Part shown: piece after piece, positions 40,222 to 47,788 of the stretch
Numbering within the stretch: the first letter of the stretch is position 1
Layout: every line of letters begins with the position of its first letter
Assembly (NCBI GenBank): GCA_050181295.1
Contig: JBFXDI010000010.1
Location: 1 to 53,188, forward strand
Direction: 5' to 3'
From: JBFXDI01 sp050181295
GTDB lineage: Bacteria; Pseudomonadota; Alphaproteobacteria; Rhizobiales; Aestuariivirgaceae
DNA length: 53,188 nt
Position numbers and translations under genes: made by a program
Notes under the pieces: model-generated
Told to the model about the DNA's origin: nothing
Database searches by the model: none
The model's input: the letters and a program-made list of their open reading frames with translations, nothing else

Positions 40222-41472
40222 TCAATGCAGGTTGGGCGTCGCGCCGACACCCTTCTCGTCGATCTGGCGCCCATGGCGGAACCGGTCGAGCGTGAAGGCG
40301 GCGTTGAGCTTGTGCGGCGCGTCCTTGGCGATGGTCCAGGCGAAGCACCAGCCGGAAGCCGGCGTCGCCTTGAAGCCGCCATAGCACCAGCCGGCGTTGA
40401 GATAGAGCCCGTCGATATGGGTCTTGTCGATGATGGGCGTGCCGTCCATCGACATGTCCATGATGCCGCCCCAGGACCGGAGCACCTTGATGCGGGAAAG
40501 GCCCGGGAAGAGCGCGACGCCGCCCTCGATCACGTGCTCCATGGTCGGCATGTTGCCGCGCCGGGCATAGGAATTGTAGCCGTCGATGTCGCCGCCGAAG
40601 ACGAGGCCGCCCTTGTCGGACTGCGAGACGTAGAAGTGGCCGGCCCCGAAGGTCACTACCGTGTCGAGATAGGGCTTGAGCCCCTCCGACACGAAGGCCT
40701 GCAGCACGTGGCTCTCGATCGGCAGCTTCATGCCCGCCATGGCGGCGACTTCGGAGGAGTTGCCGGCGGCGGCCAGCCCGAGCTTCTTGCAGGCAATGAA
40801 GCCCTTGGTCGTCTCGACGCCCACCACCTTGCCGCCTTCGGTGCGGATCCCCGTGACGGCGCAGTTCTGGATGATGTCGACGCCGCGGCTGTCGGCGCCC
40901 CGGGCATAGCCCCAGGCCACCGCGTCGTGGCGCACCGTGCCGCCGCGCCGCTGGATGAGCCCGCCATGGATCGGGAAGCGGGCATTGTCGAAATCGGCGA
41001 AGGGGATGACCTCCCTGACGGCCTCGCGGTCGAGAAGCTCCGCGTCCACGCCGTGCAGCCGCATGGCGTTGCCGCGCCGGGCATAGCCGTCGCGCTGCGC
41101 GTCCGAATGGTAGAGGTTGAGGACGCCGCGCTGCGAGACCATGGCGTTGAAGTTAAAATCCTGCTCCAGCCCCTCCCAGAGCTTCAGCGACCACTCGTAG
41201 AAGGGGTTGTTGCCGGGGAGCAGGTAGTTCGAGCGGATGATGGTGGTGTTGCGCCCGATATTGCCGGAGCCGAGCCAGCCCTTCTCCAGCACCGCCACGT
41301 TGGTGATGCCGTGCTCCTTGGCGAGGTAGTAGGCCGTGGAAAGGCCGTGCCCGCCGCCGCCCACGATCACGACATCATAGGACGATCTGGGCTCCGGTTC
41401 GCGCCAGGCCGGCGTCCAGTTCCTGTGTCCCGAAAGCGTGTTGCGGAGGAGGGAGAAGACGGAATAGCGCAT
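40222..41472 (-). CDS. mgdA: N-methylglutamate dehydrogenase subunit A (sarcosine oxidase beta homologue), 416 aa
   Basis: The start MRYSVFSLLRNTLSGHRNW is diagnostic of SoxB/MgdA. The FAD motif is DVVIVGGGGHGLSTAYYLAK, then LEKGWLGSGNIGRNTTIIRS. The segment GGLIQRRGGTVRHDAVAWGY carries the His expected to hold covalent FMN, and YLNAGWCYGGFKATPASGWC closes the FAD domain. Start 41472 is chosen on family pattern; the open frame continues upstream through the 110-base gap to gmaS. It oxidises the N-methyl group of N-methylglutamate (or sarcosine, if the paralogue assignment is wrong). Confidence 0.9.
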   Translation of the reverse strand: MRYSVFSLLRNTLSGHRNWTPAWREPEPRSSYDVVIVGGGGHGLSTAYYLAKEHGITNVAVLEKGWLGSGNIGRNTTIIRSNYLLPGNNPFYEWSLKLWEGLEQDFNFNAMVSQRGVLNLYHSDAQRDGYARRGNAMRLHGVDAELLDREAVREVIPFADFDNARFPIHGGLIQRRGGTVRHDAVAWGYARGADSRGVDIIQNCAVTGIRTEGGKVVGVETTKGFIACKKLGLAAAGNSSEVAAMAGMKLPIESHVLQAFVSEGLKPYLDTVVTFGAGHFYVSQSDKGGLVFGGDIDGYNSYARRGNMPTMEHVIEGGVALFPGLSRIKVLRSWGGIMDMSMDGTPIIDKTHIDGLYLNAGWCYGGFKATPASGWCFAWTIAKDAPHKLNAAFTLDRFRHGRQIDEKGVGATPNLH

Positions 41473-41546
41473 GCGGCCCTGAGAGCGCCTAACCAATTTC
41501 AGACCATTTGAGACCATACACGAACCAATCCGGCGCGCAAGCCGGG

Positions 41547-41568
41547 ATGGAGGGTTCGCACCCTCCAT
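41547..41568. terminator. Hairpin between gmaS and mgdA
   Basis: Perfect 9-base arms ATGGAGGGT / ACCCTCCAT with a TCGC tetraloop, 14 bases past the gmaS stop. There is no T run, so it is more likely an mRNA stability or processing element than a full terminator. It could lower expression of mgdABCD relative to mgsABC-gmaS. The rest of 41473-41546 contains a near-direct repeat (TTTCAGACCATTTGAGACCA). Confidence 0.5.
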
Positions 41569-41581
41569 TCCACAATCGCGT

Positions 41582-42889
41582 CTAGCAATCCAGCGTCGTG
41601 TCGCGCTCCCACTGGGTGAGGTGGCGGCAGTAGGCGTTCCACTCGTTGCTCTTGAGCTTCACATAGGCGTCGCAGAACTCCGCCCCGAGGGCCTCGCGGA
41701 AGAACTTGCTCTTTTCGAAGAGCCGGATGGCATCCAGAAGGTTGAGCGGCAGCTTCTTGGCGCCCCGGACCTTGTGACCCTCGGCATACATGTCGATGTC
41801 GAGCCGCTTGCCGGGATCGGCCTTCCTGGCGATGCCGTCGAGGCCCGCCGCGAGATAGACGGCCATCAGCAGGTAGGGGTTGGCCGCGCCGTCCGCGAGG
41901 CGGAACTCGAAGCGGCCCTCGTCCGGCACCCGCACCATGTGGGTGCGGTTGTTGCCGCCGAAGGTGATGGTGTTGGGCGACCAGGTGGCGCCGGACGTCG
42001 TGCGCGGCGCGTTGATGCGCTTGTAGGAGTTGACCGTCGGATTGGTGATCGCCGCCATCTCCTCGGCATGGGTGAGAACGCCGCCGAGGAAGGTGTAACC
42101 GAGCTTCGAGACGCCGAGCTCTCCCTTGGGATCGTGGAACAGGTTCTTCTTGCCCGCCCCATCCCAGACCGAGACATGCGCGTGGCAGCCGTTGCCGGTG
42201 AGGTTGACGAAGGGCTTCGGCATGAAGGTGGCGCGAAGCCCGTGCTTCTCCGCTATGGACTTGACCAGGAACTTGAAGAAGCAGAGCTGGTCGGCGGCGG
42301 TGAGGCAGTCGGAATAGTCCCAGTTGATCTCGAACTGCCCGTTCGCGTCCTCATGGTCGTTCTGGTAGGGGTTCCAGCCGATCCTGATCATGCTCTCGCA
42401 GATTTCCGAGATCACGTCGTAGCGGCGCATGATCGCCGACTGGTCGTAGCAGGGCTTCTCCTGCGTATCGCGCGCATCCGAGAGCGCGGTGCCATCGGCG
42501 CTGATGAGGTGGAATTCGGGCTCGACGCCGGCCTTCATCCGGTAGCCCTGCTTCGCGGCCTTCTCGATCAGGCGCTTCAGCACCCGCCTCGGTCCCTGCT
42601 CGACCGGCTTTCCTTCCATCATCAGGTCGCCGGCCACCCAGGCCACCTCGGGCTTCCAGGGAAGCTGGATCACCGAGTCGCCGTCCGGCACCGAGAACAT
42701 GTCCGGATGCGCCGGCGTCATGTCGAGCCAGGTCGCGAACCCGGCGAAGCCCGCACCCGACTTCTGCATGCCCGCGATCGCCTGGGCGGGCACCAGCTTC
42801 GAGCGCTGGTTGCCGAACAGGTCGGTGAAGTTGATGAGAAAGAACTTGACCTTGTTGTCCTTGGCGTATTTCGCCAGATCGACCGCCAT
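41582..42889 (-). CDS. gmaS: Gamma-glutamylmethylamide synthetase (glutamine synthetase III-like)
   Basis: 435-residue glutamine synthetase-fold ligase. KFFLINFTDLFGNQRSKLVP at the N-terminus, the metal site KAGVEPEFHL, FEINWDYSDCLTAADQLCFF, NLTGNGCHAHVSVWD, and NSYKRINAPRTTSGATWSPN then RFEFRLADGAANPYLL are typical of the GMAS/GlnT group. It makes gamma-glutamylmethylamide from glutamate, methylamine and ATP, the entry step of the pathway. The context (mgsABC upstream, mgdABCD downstream) supports gmaS rather than a true glutamine synthetase. Start 42889 has GGGGAG upstream; an ATG 8 codons earlier would contain that ribosome site. Confidence 0.9.
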   Translation of the reverse strand: MAVDLAKYAKDNKVKFFLINFTDLFGNQRSKLVPAQAIAGMQKSGAGFAGFATWLDMTPAHPDMFSVPDGDSVIQLPWKPEVAWVAGDLMMEGKPVEQGPRRVLKRLIEKAAKQGYRMKAGVEPEFHLISADGTALSDARDTQEKPCYDQSAIMRRYDVISEICESMIRIGWNPYQNDHEDANGQFEINWDYSDCLTAADQLCFFKFLVKSIAEKHGLRATFMPKPFVNLTGNGCHAHVSVWDGAGKKNLFHDPKGELGVSKLGYTFLGGVLTHAEEMAAITNPTVNSYKRINAPRTTSGATWSPNTITFGGNNRTHMVRVPDEGRFEFRLADGAANPYLLMAVYLAAGLDGIARKADPGKRLDIDMYAEGHKVRGAKKLPLNLLDAIRLFEKSKFFREALGAEFCDAYVKLKSNEWNAYCRHLTQWERDTTLDC

Positions 42890-42924
42890 TTCTGCTGCTC
42901 CCCTTTTCGACATCCCTGTTCCAC

Positions 42925-42990
42925 GTCATGCCCGGCCTCGAGCCGGGCATCCAGAGTCACTGGATCGCCGGGTCAAGCCCGGCAATGACG
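42925..42990. repeat. Two-part palindromic intergenic repeat (copy 8)
   Basis: GTCATGCCCGGCCTCGAGCCGGGCATCC then GATCGCCGGGTCAAGCCCGGCAATGAC. It lies inside the methylamine operon between mgsC and gmaS. Confidence 0.9.
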
Positions 42991-43024
42991 AAACGAAAAG
43001 CGCCCGTTTAGGACGAGCGCTCGC

Positions 43025-44353
43025 TCAATAGCCTCCCTGCCCCGGAACCCAGCTCGTGCCGGCGAGCGGCACGCCGGCCATGGCGGCGGCCTCCACCGTC
43101 AGCGCCACCAGGTCCTCGGGCTCCAGATTGTGCACATGCGACTTGCCGTTGGCGCGCGCGATGGTCTGTGCCTCGAGCGTCATCACCTTGAGATAATTGG
43201 AAAGCCTGCGCCCGGCCTTGACCGGGTCGAGCCGCTTGGCAAGCTCCGGATCCTGCGTCGTGATGCCGGCCGGATCCCGCCCCTCGTGCCAGTCGTCATA
43301 GGCGCCGGCCGTGCTTCCGAGCTTGCGGTACTCCTCCTCGTAATGCGGATCGTTGTCGCCGAGCGCCACCAGCGCCGCGGTGCCGATCGAGACCGCGTCC
43401 GCCCCGAGCGCCAGCGCCTTCGCCACGTCGGCGCCGTTGCGGATGCCGCCCGAGACGATGAGCTGCACCTTCCTGTGCATGCCGAGCTCCTGCAGCGCCT
43501 TCACCGCCGGCCGCACGCAGGCGAGCGTCGGCATGCCGACGTGCTCGATGAAAACCTCCTGGGTCGCGGCCGTCCCCCCCTGCATGCCGTCGACCACCAC
43601 CACGTCCGCGCCGGCCTTCACGGCGAGCGCCACGTCGTAATAGGGACGCGCGCCGCCGACCTTGATGTAGATCGGCTTCTCCCAGGCGGTGATCTCCCGG
43701 AGCTCGTGGATCTTGATCTCAAGATCGTCCGGTCCCGTCCAGTCGGGGTGACGGCAGGCCGAGCGCTGGTCGATGCCCTTGGGCAGGCAGCGCATGGCGG
43801 CCACGCGGTCGGAGATCTTCTGGCCGAGCAGCATGCCGCCGCCGCCGGGCTTGGCGCCCTGCCCCACCACCACCTCGATGGCGTCGGCCTTGCGTAGATC
43901 GTCCGGGTTCATGCCATAGCGCGAAGGAAGATATTGGTAGACCAGGGTCTTCGAATGTCCGCGCTCCTCCGGCGTCATGCCGCCGTCGCCGGTGGTGGTG
44001 GAGGTGCCCGCCTCGTTCGCGCCGCGTCCCAGCGCCTCCTTGGCCTGCGCCGAAAGCGAGCCGAAGCTCATGCCGGCGATGGTGATCGGGATCTTCAGCT
44101 CGATCGGCTTCCTGGCAAAGCGCGTGCCGAGCACGACGTCGGTGCCGCATTTCTCGCGGTAGCCTTCCAGCGGATAGCGCGAAATGGAGGCGCCGAGGAA
44201 CAGGAGGTCGTCGAAATGCGGCATCCTCCGCTTCGCGCCCGCGCCGCGGATGTCGTAGATGCCGGTGCTGGCGGCGCGGCGGATCTCCGAGAGCGTGTAT
44301 TCATCGAAGGTTGCCGACTGGCGCGGCGTGGTGCGGGGGATGTTGGTGTCCAT
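43025..44353 (-). CDS. mgsC: N-methylglutamate synthase subunit C, FMN-binding glutamate-synthase-like, 442 aa
   Basis: Glutamate-synthase FMN/TIM-barrel domain: ITIAGMSFGSLSAQAKEALG, TTTGDGGMTPEERGHSKTLV, VVGQGAKPGGGGMLLGQKIS, GADVVVVDGMQGGTAATQEV and VSGGIRNGADVAKALALGAD are the standard blocks. With MgsA and MgsB it forms a split glutamate-synthase-like enzyme that uses gamma-glutamylmethylamide or methylamine to make N-methylglutamate. Start 44353 follows the mgsB stop by 10 bases. The homologous glxD name is also used in rhizobia. Confidence 0.9.
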   Translation of the reverse strand: MDTNIPRTTPRQSATFDEYTLSEIRRAASTGIYDIRGAGAKRRMPHFDDLLFLGASISRYPLEGYREKCGTDVVLGTRFARKPIELKIPITIAGMSFGSLSAQAKEALGRGANEAGTSTTTGDGGMTPEERGHSKTLVYQYLPSRYGMNPDDLRKADAIEVVVGQGAKPGGGGMLLGQKISDRVAAMRCLPKGIDQRSACRHPDWTGPDDLEIKIHELREITAWEKPIYIKVGGARPYYDVALAVKAGADVVVVDGMQGGTAATQEVFIEHVGMPTLACVRPAVKALQELGMHRKVQLIVSGGIRNGADVAKALALGADAVSIGTAALVALGDNDPHYEEEYRKLGSTAGAYDDWHEGRDPAGITTQDPELAKRLDPVKAGRRLSNYLKVMTLEAQTIARANGKSHVHNLEPEDLVALTVEAAAMAGVPLAGTSWVPGQGGY

Positions 44354-44363
44354 GTGTCGGCTC

Positions 44364-45047
44364 TCAGTAGGAGTCGGCGTGGTCGACGTTGAAGTTGTAG
44401 AGCTTGCGCGCCGAGCCGTAGCGGCGGAACTGCTGCGGCTTCTCCTTCCGCCCCGCCTTCGCGAGGAGCGCCCCTAGCTCTTCGATGTGCTCCTTGCGCA
44501 TCTCCTTCTCGATGCAGTCGGCCCCGAGGCTCGCGACCTTGCCTTTCACATAGAGGTGCGCCTCGTAGATCGAGTCGCCGAGCGCATCGCCCGCGTCCCC
44601 GCACACGATGAGCGCGCCCTTCTGCGCCATGAAGGCCGACATGTGTCCGACCGAGCCACCGACCACGATGTCGATGCCCTTCATCGAGATGCCGCAGCGC
44701 GAGGAGGCGTCGCCGTCGATGACGAGGAGACCGCCATTGCCCGTGGCTCCGGCCGATTCCGAGGCGTTCCCCTTGACCCAGACGGTGCCGGACATGAGGT
44801 TTTCCGCCACGCCGACGCCCGCATGGCCGTGCACGATGACTTCGGCCTCCTTGTTCATGCCGGCGCAGTAGAAGCCGACATGGCCCCTGATCTCCACCTT
44901 GAGCGGCGCATCGAGCCCGCAGGCGATGGCGTGCTGCCCGGCCGGGTTCAGCACCATCCAGTGCCGCTCGTTGGTGTTCTTCGGCAGCCCGTGCAGCCGG
45001 CTGTTGACGCCGGTGACGCCTTCCTTCTTGAGATCGAGCTCGTTCAT
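44364..45047 (-). CDS. mgsB: N-methylglutamate synthase subunit B, GXGXG-domain protein, 227 aa
   Basis: A right-handed beta-helix GXGXG domain: VEIRGHVGFYCAGMNKEAEV, IVHGHAGVGVAENLMSGTVW, VKGNASESAGATGNGGLLVI, VVGGSVGHMSAFMAQKGALI and CGDAGDALGDSIYEAHLYVK. It corresponds to the C-terminal alpha-subunit domain of glutamate synthase as a stand-alone polypeptide (GlxC/MgsB). Start 45047 overlaps the mgsA stop as ATGA. It has structural and assembly roles between the amidotransferase and FMN subunits. Confidence 0.9.
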   Translation of the reverse strand: MNELDLKKEGVTGVNSRLHGLPKNTNERHWMVLNPAGQHAIACGLDAPLKVEIRGHVGFYCAGMNKEAEVIVHGHAGVGVAENLMSGTVWVKGNASESAGATGNGGLLVIDGDASSRCGISMKGIDIVVGGSVGHMSAFMAQKGALIVCGDAGDALGDSIYEAHLYVKGKVASLGADCIEKEMRKEHIEELGALLAKAGRKEKPQQFRRYGSARKLYNFNVDHADSY

Positions 45048-45946
45048 GCCCGTCCGCCCCAGGTATATACGGTGGCAGGCTCCGGCTCCCAGATCTTCGC
45101 ATCGTCCGCGCCGGGCAGATGCGCGATGGCGCGGTATTCGGTCGCCATGGCCACCCAGTCGTCGGTCTCGGCCAGCACCGCATGCTTGCAGGCGATCGGA
45201 TCGCGCACGACCGCGAAGCCGTCCGCCGTGCCGACGAGGAAGGTGTAGAAGCCGTCGAGATCCTTCATGCCGTCCTCGAGCGCCTGCTTCAGCGTCGCGC
45301 CGTTGCGGAGTTTCCAGGTCATGTAGGCGGCGGCAACCTCGGTATCGTTCTCGGTCTGGAACTCCATGCCTTCCTTGCGGAGGTTTTCCCGCAGGCGGTT
45401 GTGATTGGAGAGCGAGCCGTTGTGCACGAGACAGAGGTCGGCGCCGGTCGCGAAGGGATGCGAGCCCGCGGTCGTCACCGCGCTTTCGGTCGCCATGCGG
45501 GTGTGGCCGATGATGTGGGTTCCTTCCGCCTCGTCGAGATCGAACTTGTCGTAGACGTTGGCGGGCAGCCCCACCTCCTTGAAGATCTCGATCGTATGGC
45601 CCGAGCCCACCACCCGCACCTGCGGATGATGCGCCTTCAGCCATTCGACCACGGCGTCCTCCTTGGCGTCCGTGACGAGGATCGCGTGGTTGCCGATCTT
45701 GCGGGCGGTCGCCTTGGCCTTGAGGTCCTTCTTGAGGCCCGCCTCGAGCTTCTTCCAGTCGAAGCCCTCGTCGTCATGGGCAAGCGAGAACTTGGTCTGG
45801 CTGCCCTTCACCGGGTCGCGATAGATCGCGACGCCCGCCGAATCCGGCCCACGGTTGGTCATCTCGATGAGCATCGGCTTGAACATGGCGCCGAGTTCGG
45901 ACTTGAGCTTCGGGTTCTTGAGGTAGAGGCCTACGATGCCGCACAT
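45044..45946 (-). CDS. mgsA: N-methylglutamate synthase subunit A, class II glutamine amidotransferase-like, 300 aa
   Basis: The N-terminus MCGIVGLYLKNPKLKSELGA exposes Cys2, the Ntn nucleophile, after Met removal. MLIEMTNRGPDSAGVAIYRD, then GTHIIGHTRMATESAVTTAG, SHPFATGADLCLVHNGSLSN and ENDTEVAAAYMTWKLRNG are GATase II blocks. In the pathway it is expected to hydrolyse the amide of gamma-glutamylmethylamide and pass methylamine onward. It is the first gene of the cluster; an AAGGAA lies 9 bases upstream of the start, and a promoter candidate lies at 45980-46008. Confidence 0.9.
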   Translation of the reverse strand: MCGIVGLYLKNPKLKSELGAMFKPMLIEMTNRGPDSAGVAIYRDPVKGSQTKFSLAHDDEGFDWKKLEAGLKKDLKAKATARKIGNHAILVTDAKEDAVVEWLKAHHPQVRVVGSGHTIEIFKEVGLPANVYDKFDLDEAEGTHIIGHTRMATESAVTTAGSHPFATGADLCLVHNGSLSNHNRLRENLRKEGMEFQTENDTEVAAAYMTWKLRNGATLKQALEDGMKDLDGFYTFLVGTADGFAVVRDPIACKHAVLAETDDWVAMATEYRAIAHLPGADDAKIWEPEPATVYTWGGRA

Positions 45947-45979
45947 CGGGCAATTTCCTTGGGTTTGAGAAGTCAGCGA

Positions 45980-46008
45980 CGCATAGCAGGTCGAAAAGCG
46001 CCGTTCAA
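45980..46008 (-). promoter_or_regulatory. Sigma-70-type promoter candidate for mgsA
   Basis: Minus strand: TTGAAC (46008-46003), 17-base spacer, TATGCG (45985-45980), about 35 bases ahead of the mgsA start. An AT-rich stretch (AAAAAATAATTCTT) lies just upstream. The rest of 45947-46144 shows no other clear signal. Confidence 0.45.
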
Positions 46009-46144
46009 CTGCGAAGAATTATTTTTTCCTGACAGGCACAGATAACTCCGGAATCACATTCGGGTGACCAGCCTAGACACACGAGGGTCCAATCTGGTGA
46101 ATGCGGCGGGTTTTGAACGGGCTTTGAGGGGATTCGCACCACCA

Positions 46145-46807
46145 ATGGTCATGGACAGACGTGCATTTCTTTTCGCCGCGCCGCTGGCGCTGGGCGGCTG
46201 CGCCACTTCCTATGAGGCTGGCCTCGCGCCTGCGGCAGCTTCCGACCGCGCGATCTATTCCGCGGTGGAAGGCGAGCCTTTCCCGGTTCCGGCGATCGAC
46301 CTTTCGACGGTCGCTCCGAAGTTCCGTCGGCGGGAGGTCGCCTACTCCACGATGGAGCCCCCCGGCACCGTGATCGTCGACGTTGCCGACCGCCATGCCT
46401 ATCTGGTGCTCGAAGGCGGACGCGCGCTTCGCTATGGCGTCGGCGTCGGCAAGGAGGAGGGCTTCAACTTCCAGGGTGAGGCCACGATCGCGCGCAAGGC
46501 GGCTTGGCCCCGCTGGACGCCGACGCCCGACATGATCAGGCGCGAGCCGGAGCGCTACGCCCAATATGCCGGCGGCCTCGAAGGAGGTTCCGACAATCCC
46601 CTGGGGCCACGCGCGCTCTATCTTTACAGAGACGGACGCGACACGCTCTATCGCCTGCATGGGACGGTCGAGCCCTGGACCATCGGCACCATGGTGTCCT
46701 CCGGCTGCGTCCGCCTCCTCAACCAGGACATCATCGACCTCTACAGCCGCGTGCCTGTGGGAACGCGGGTGATCGTGCTTTCGGTGGGCGGGCAGGCCGA
46801 CACCTGA
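46145..46807 (+). CDS. L,D-transpeptidase (YkuD domain) lipoprotein, 220 aa
   Basis: The N-terminus MVMDRRAFLFAAPLALGGCA is a lipoprotein signal with lipobox LGGC, and RR ahead of it allows Tat export. The YkuD domain shows VIVDVADRHAYLVLEGGRAL, IARKAAWPRWTPTPDMIRRE and the catalytic His/Cys pattern YRLHGTVEPWTIG..SSGCVRLLNQDI. It cross-links peptidoglycan (or links protein to it) in the periplasm. This ErfK/YbiS-type gene is common in Hyphomicrobiales in many copies. The start may be 46145 or the next ATG at 46151. It is convergent with the XRE regulator and unrelated to methylamine use. Confidence 0.9.
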   Translation: MVMDRRAFLFAAPLALGGCATSYEAGLAPAAASDRAIYSAVEGEPFPVPAIDLSTVAPKFRRREVAYSTMEPPGTVIVDVADRHAYLVLEGGRALRYGVGVGKEEGFNFQGEATIARKAAWPRWTPTPDMIRREPERYAQYAGGLEGGSDNPLGPRALYLYRDGRDTLYRLHGTVEPWTIGTMVSSGCVRLLNQDIIDLYSRVPVGTRVIVLSVGGQADT

Positions 46808-46833
46808 CGTCCTCCCCTGGCGGGTCCTCGCTC

Positions 46834-47484
46834 TCATCTCCCTTCCCGCACATAGCTGATGATGGAAAGGAAGCGGATCGGCAGTTTCTTCAGTTCCTCC
46901 GGCCCGTGCGGGGCCTCGGAATCGAAGAAGAGCGAATCGCCCGGGAGAAGCGTGTAGGTCTTGTCGCCATGGCGGTAGACGACCTCGCCTTCCAGCATGT
47001 GGATGAACTCGAGCCCGGCATGCTGGAAGATCGGGAAAACGTCCGACTGCTCGGAGAGCGTGATGAGATAGGGCTCGACCGTGAGCGCCCCGTGCGGCGT
47101 GTGGCCGAGGAGCTGATACTGATGGCCGGCCCGCGTGCCGCGCCGCTCGATGGTGAGCCCCTGGCCGGCCTTCACGAAGGTCGCGTCGTGGATTTCCTCG
47201 AAGGAACGGAAAAGCGCCGTCACCGGCACATGCAGAGCCTGCGACAGGGCCTGGAGCGAGGAGAGCGACGGCGAGGTGGACCCGTTCTCGATCTTGGACA
47301 GCATGCCGGCGGAAAGATCGGCCGATTTGGCGAGCTCCGAGATGGTGAGGCCGAGCTTCTCCCGGAACGCCTTGACCTCGCGTCCAAGCGCCGCCTCGAG
47401 CAGCCGCCCGCCGGCGCGACCGACCGCGTGAGGATCCTGGTCCAGCCCAACGGGCTTGTCTTTAGCCTTGCTTTGTTTTGCCAC
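46834..47484 (-). CDS. XRE-family regulator with cupin sensor domain, 216 aa
   Basis: The N-terminal helix-turn-helix is VKAFREKLGLTISELAKSAD then LSAGMLSKIENGSTSPSLSS (about residues 37-80), followed by a C-terminal cupin (LEFIHMLEGEVVYRHGDKTY, LLPGDSLFFDSEAPHGPEEL). This is the PuuR-like XRE-cupin architecture, in which the cupin senses a small amine or amino acid. It lies downstream of amtB and a small membrane-protein gene on the same strand, and next to the mgs operon, so it is the best local candidate to control methylamine uptake and use. Start 47484 (MAKQSKAKDK). Confidence 0.9.
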   Translation of the reverse strand: MAKQSKAKDKPVGLDQDPHAVGRAGGRLLEAALGREVKAFREKLGLTISELAKSADLSAGMLSKIENGSTSPSLSSLQALSQALHVPVTALFRSFEEIHDATFVKAGQGLTIERRGTRAGHQYQLLGHTPHGALTVEPYLITLSEQSDVFPIFQHAGLEFIHMLEGEVVYRHGDKTYTLLPGDSLFFDSEAPHGPEELKKLPIRFLSIISYVREGR

Positions 47485-47556
47485 GACCGACCGGCGTCCC
47501 CGTGAACCGAGAACGGCGCAGGGAGTGCCTGCGCCGTCCGTCCTTGTTGCCGCCGC

Positions 47557-47778
47557 TCAGTAGCGGTCGATGGCTTTCTTGGCGTGCTCGGCGCGGGCGT
47601 TGGCTTGCAGCTCGCGTTGGATGTCACGCTCTTCGTGGCGCAGCTGGAGCACATGCCAGCCGATCCAGAACGCAAGGCCGAGGATCACCATCAGCACCTC
47701 CCATCCCTGGAAGGGATAGATGGCGCCCACGTCCTTGAGGTCCACGGCCCAGCTCGAAAGTCCGATGGTTGCTAACAT
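47557..47778 (-). CDS. Small single-span membrane protein downstream of the Amt gene, 73 aa
   Basis: A short N-terminal part (MLATIGLSSWAVDLKDVGAI) is followed by one membrane segment (WEVLMVILGLAFWIGWHVLQ) and a charged C-terminal helix (LRHEERDIQRELQANARAEH). The start at 47778 has a strong AGGAGG site, and it begins 10 bases after the amtB stop. I do not recognise a family. Tight linkage suggests an accessory or regulatory peptide of the transporter. Confidence 0.75.
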   Translation of the reverse strand: MLATIGLSSWAVDLKDVGAIYPFQGWEVLMVILGLAFWIGWHVLQLRHEERDIQRELQANARAEHAKKAIDRY

Positions 47779-47788
47779 GGTTTCCTCC

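Noticed and set aside
36238..41472. Heterotetrameric sarcosine oxidase (soxBDAG)
   Set aside because: The subunits are homologous, but the direct linkage in order to mgsABC and gmaS fits N-methylglutamate dehydrogenase better. Sarcosine oxidase remains the fallback if phylogeny disagrees.
1607..42990. CRISPR array
   Set aside because: The repeated palindromes are dispersed singly over tens of kilobases, variable in sequence, without regular spacers or cas genes.
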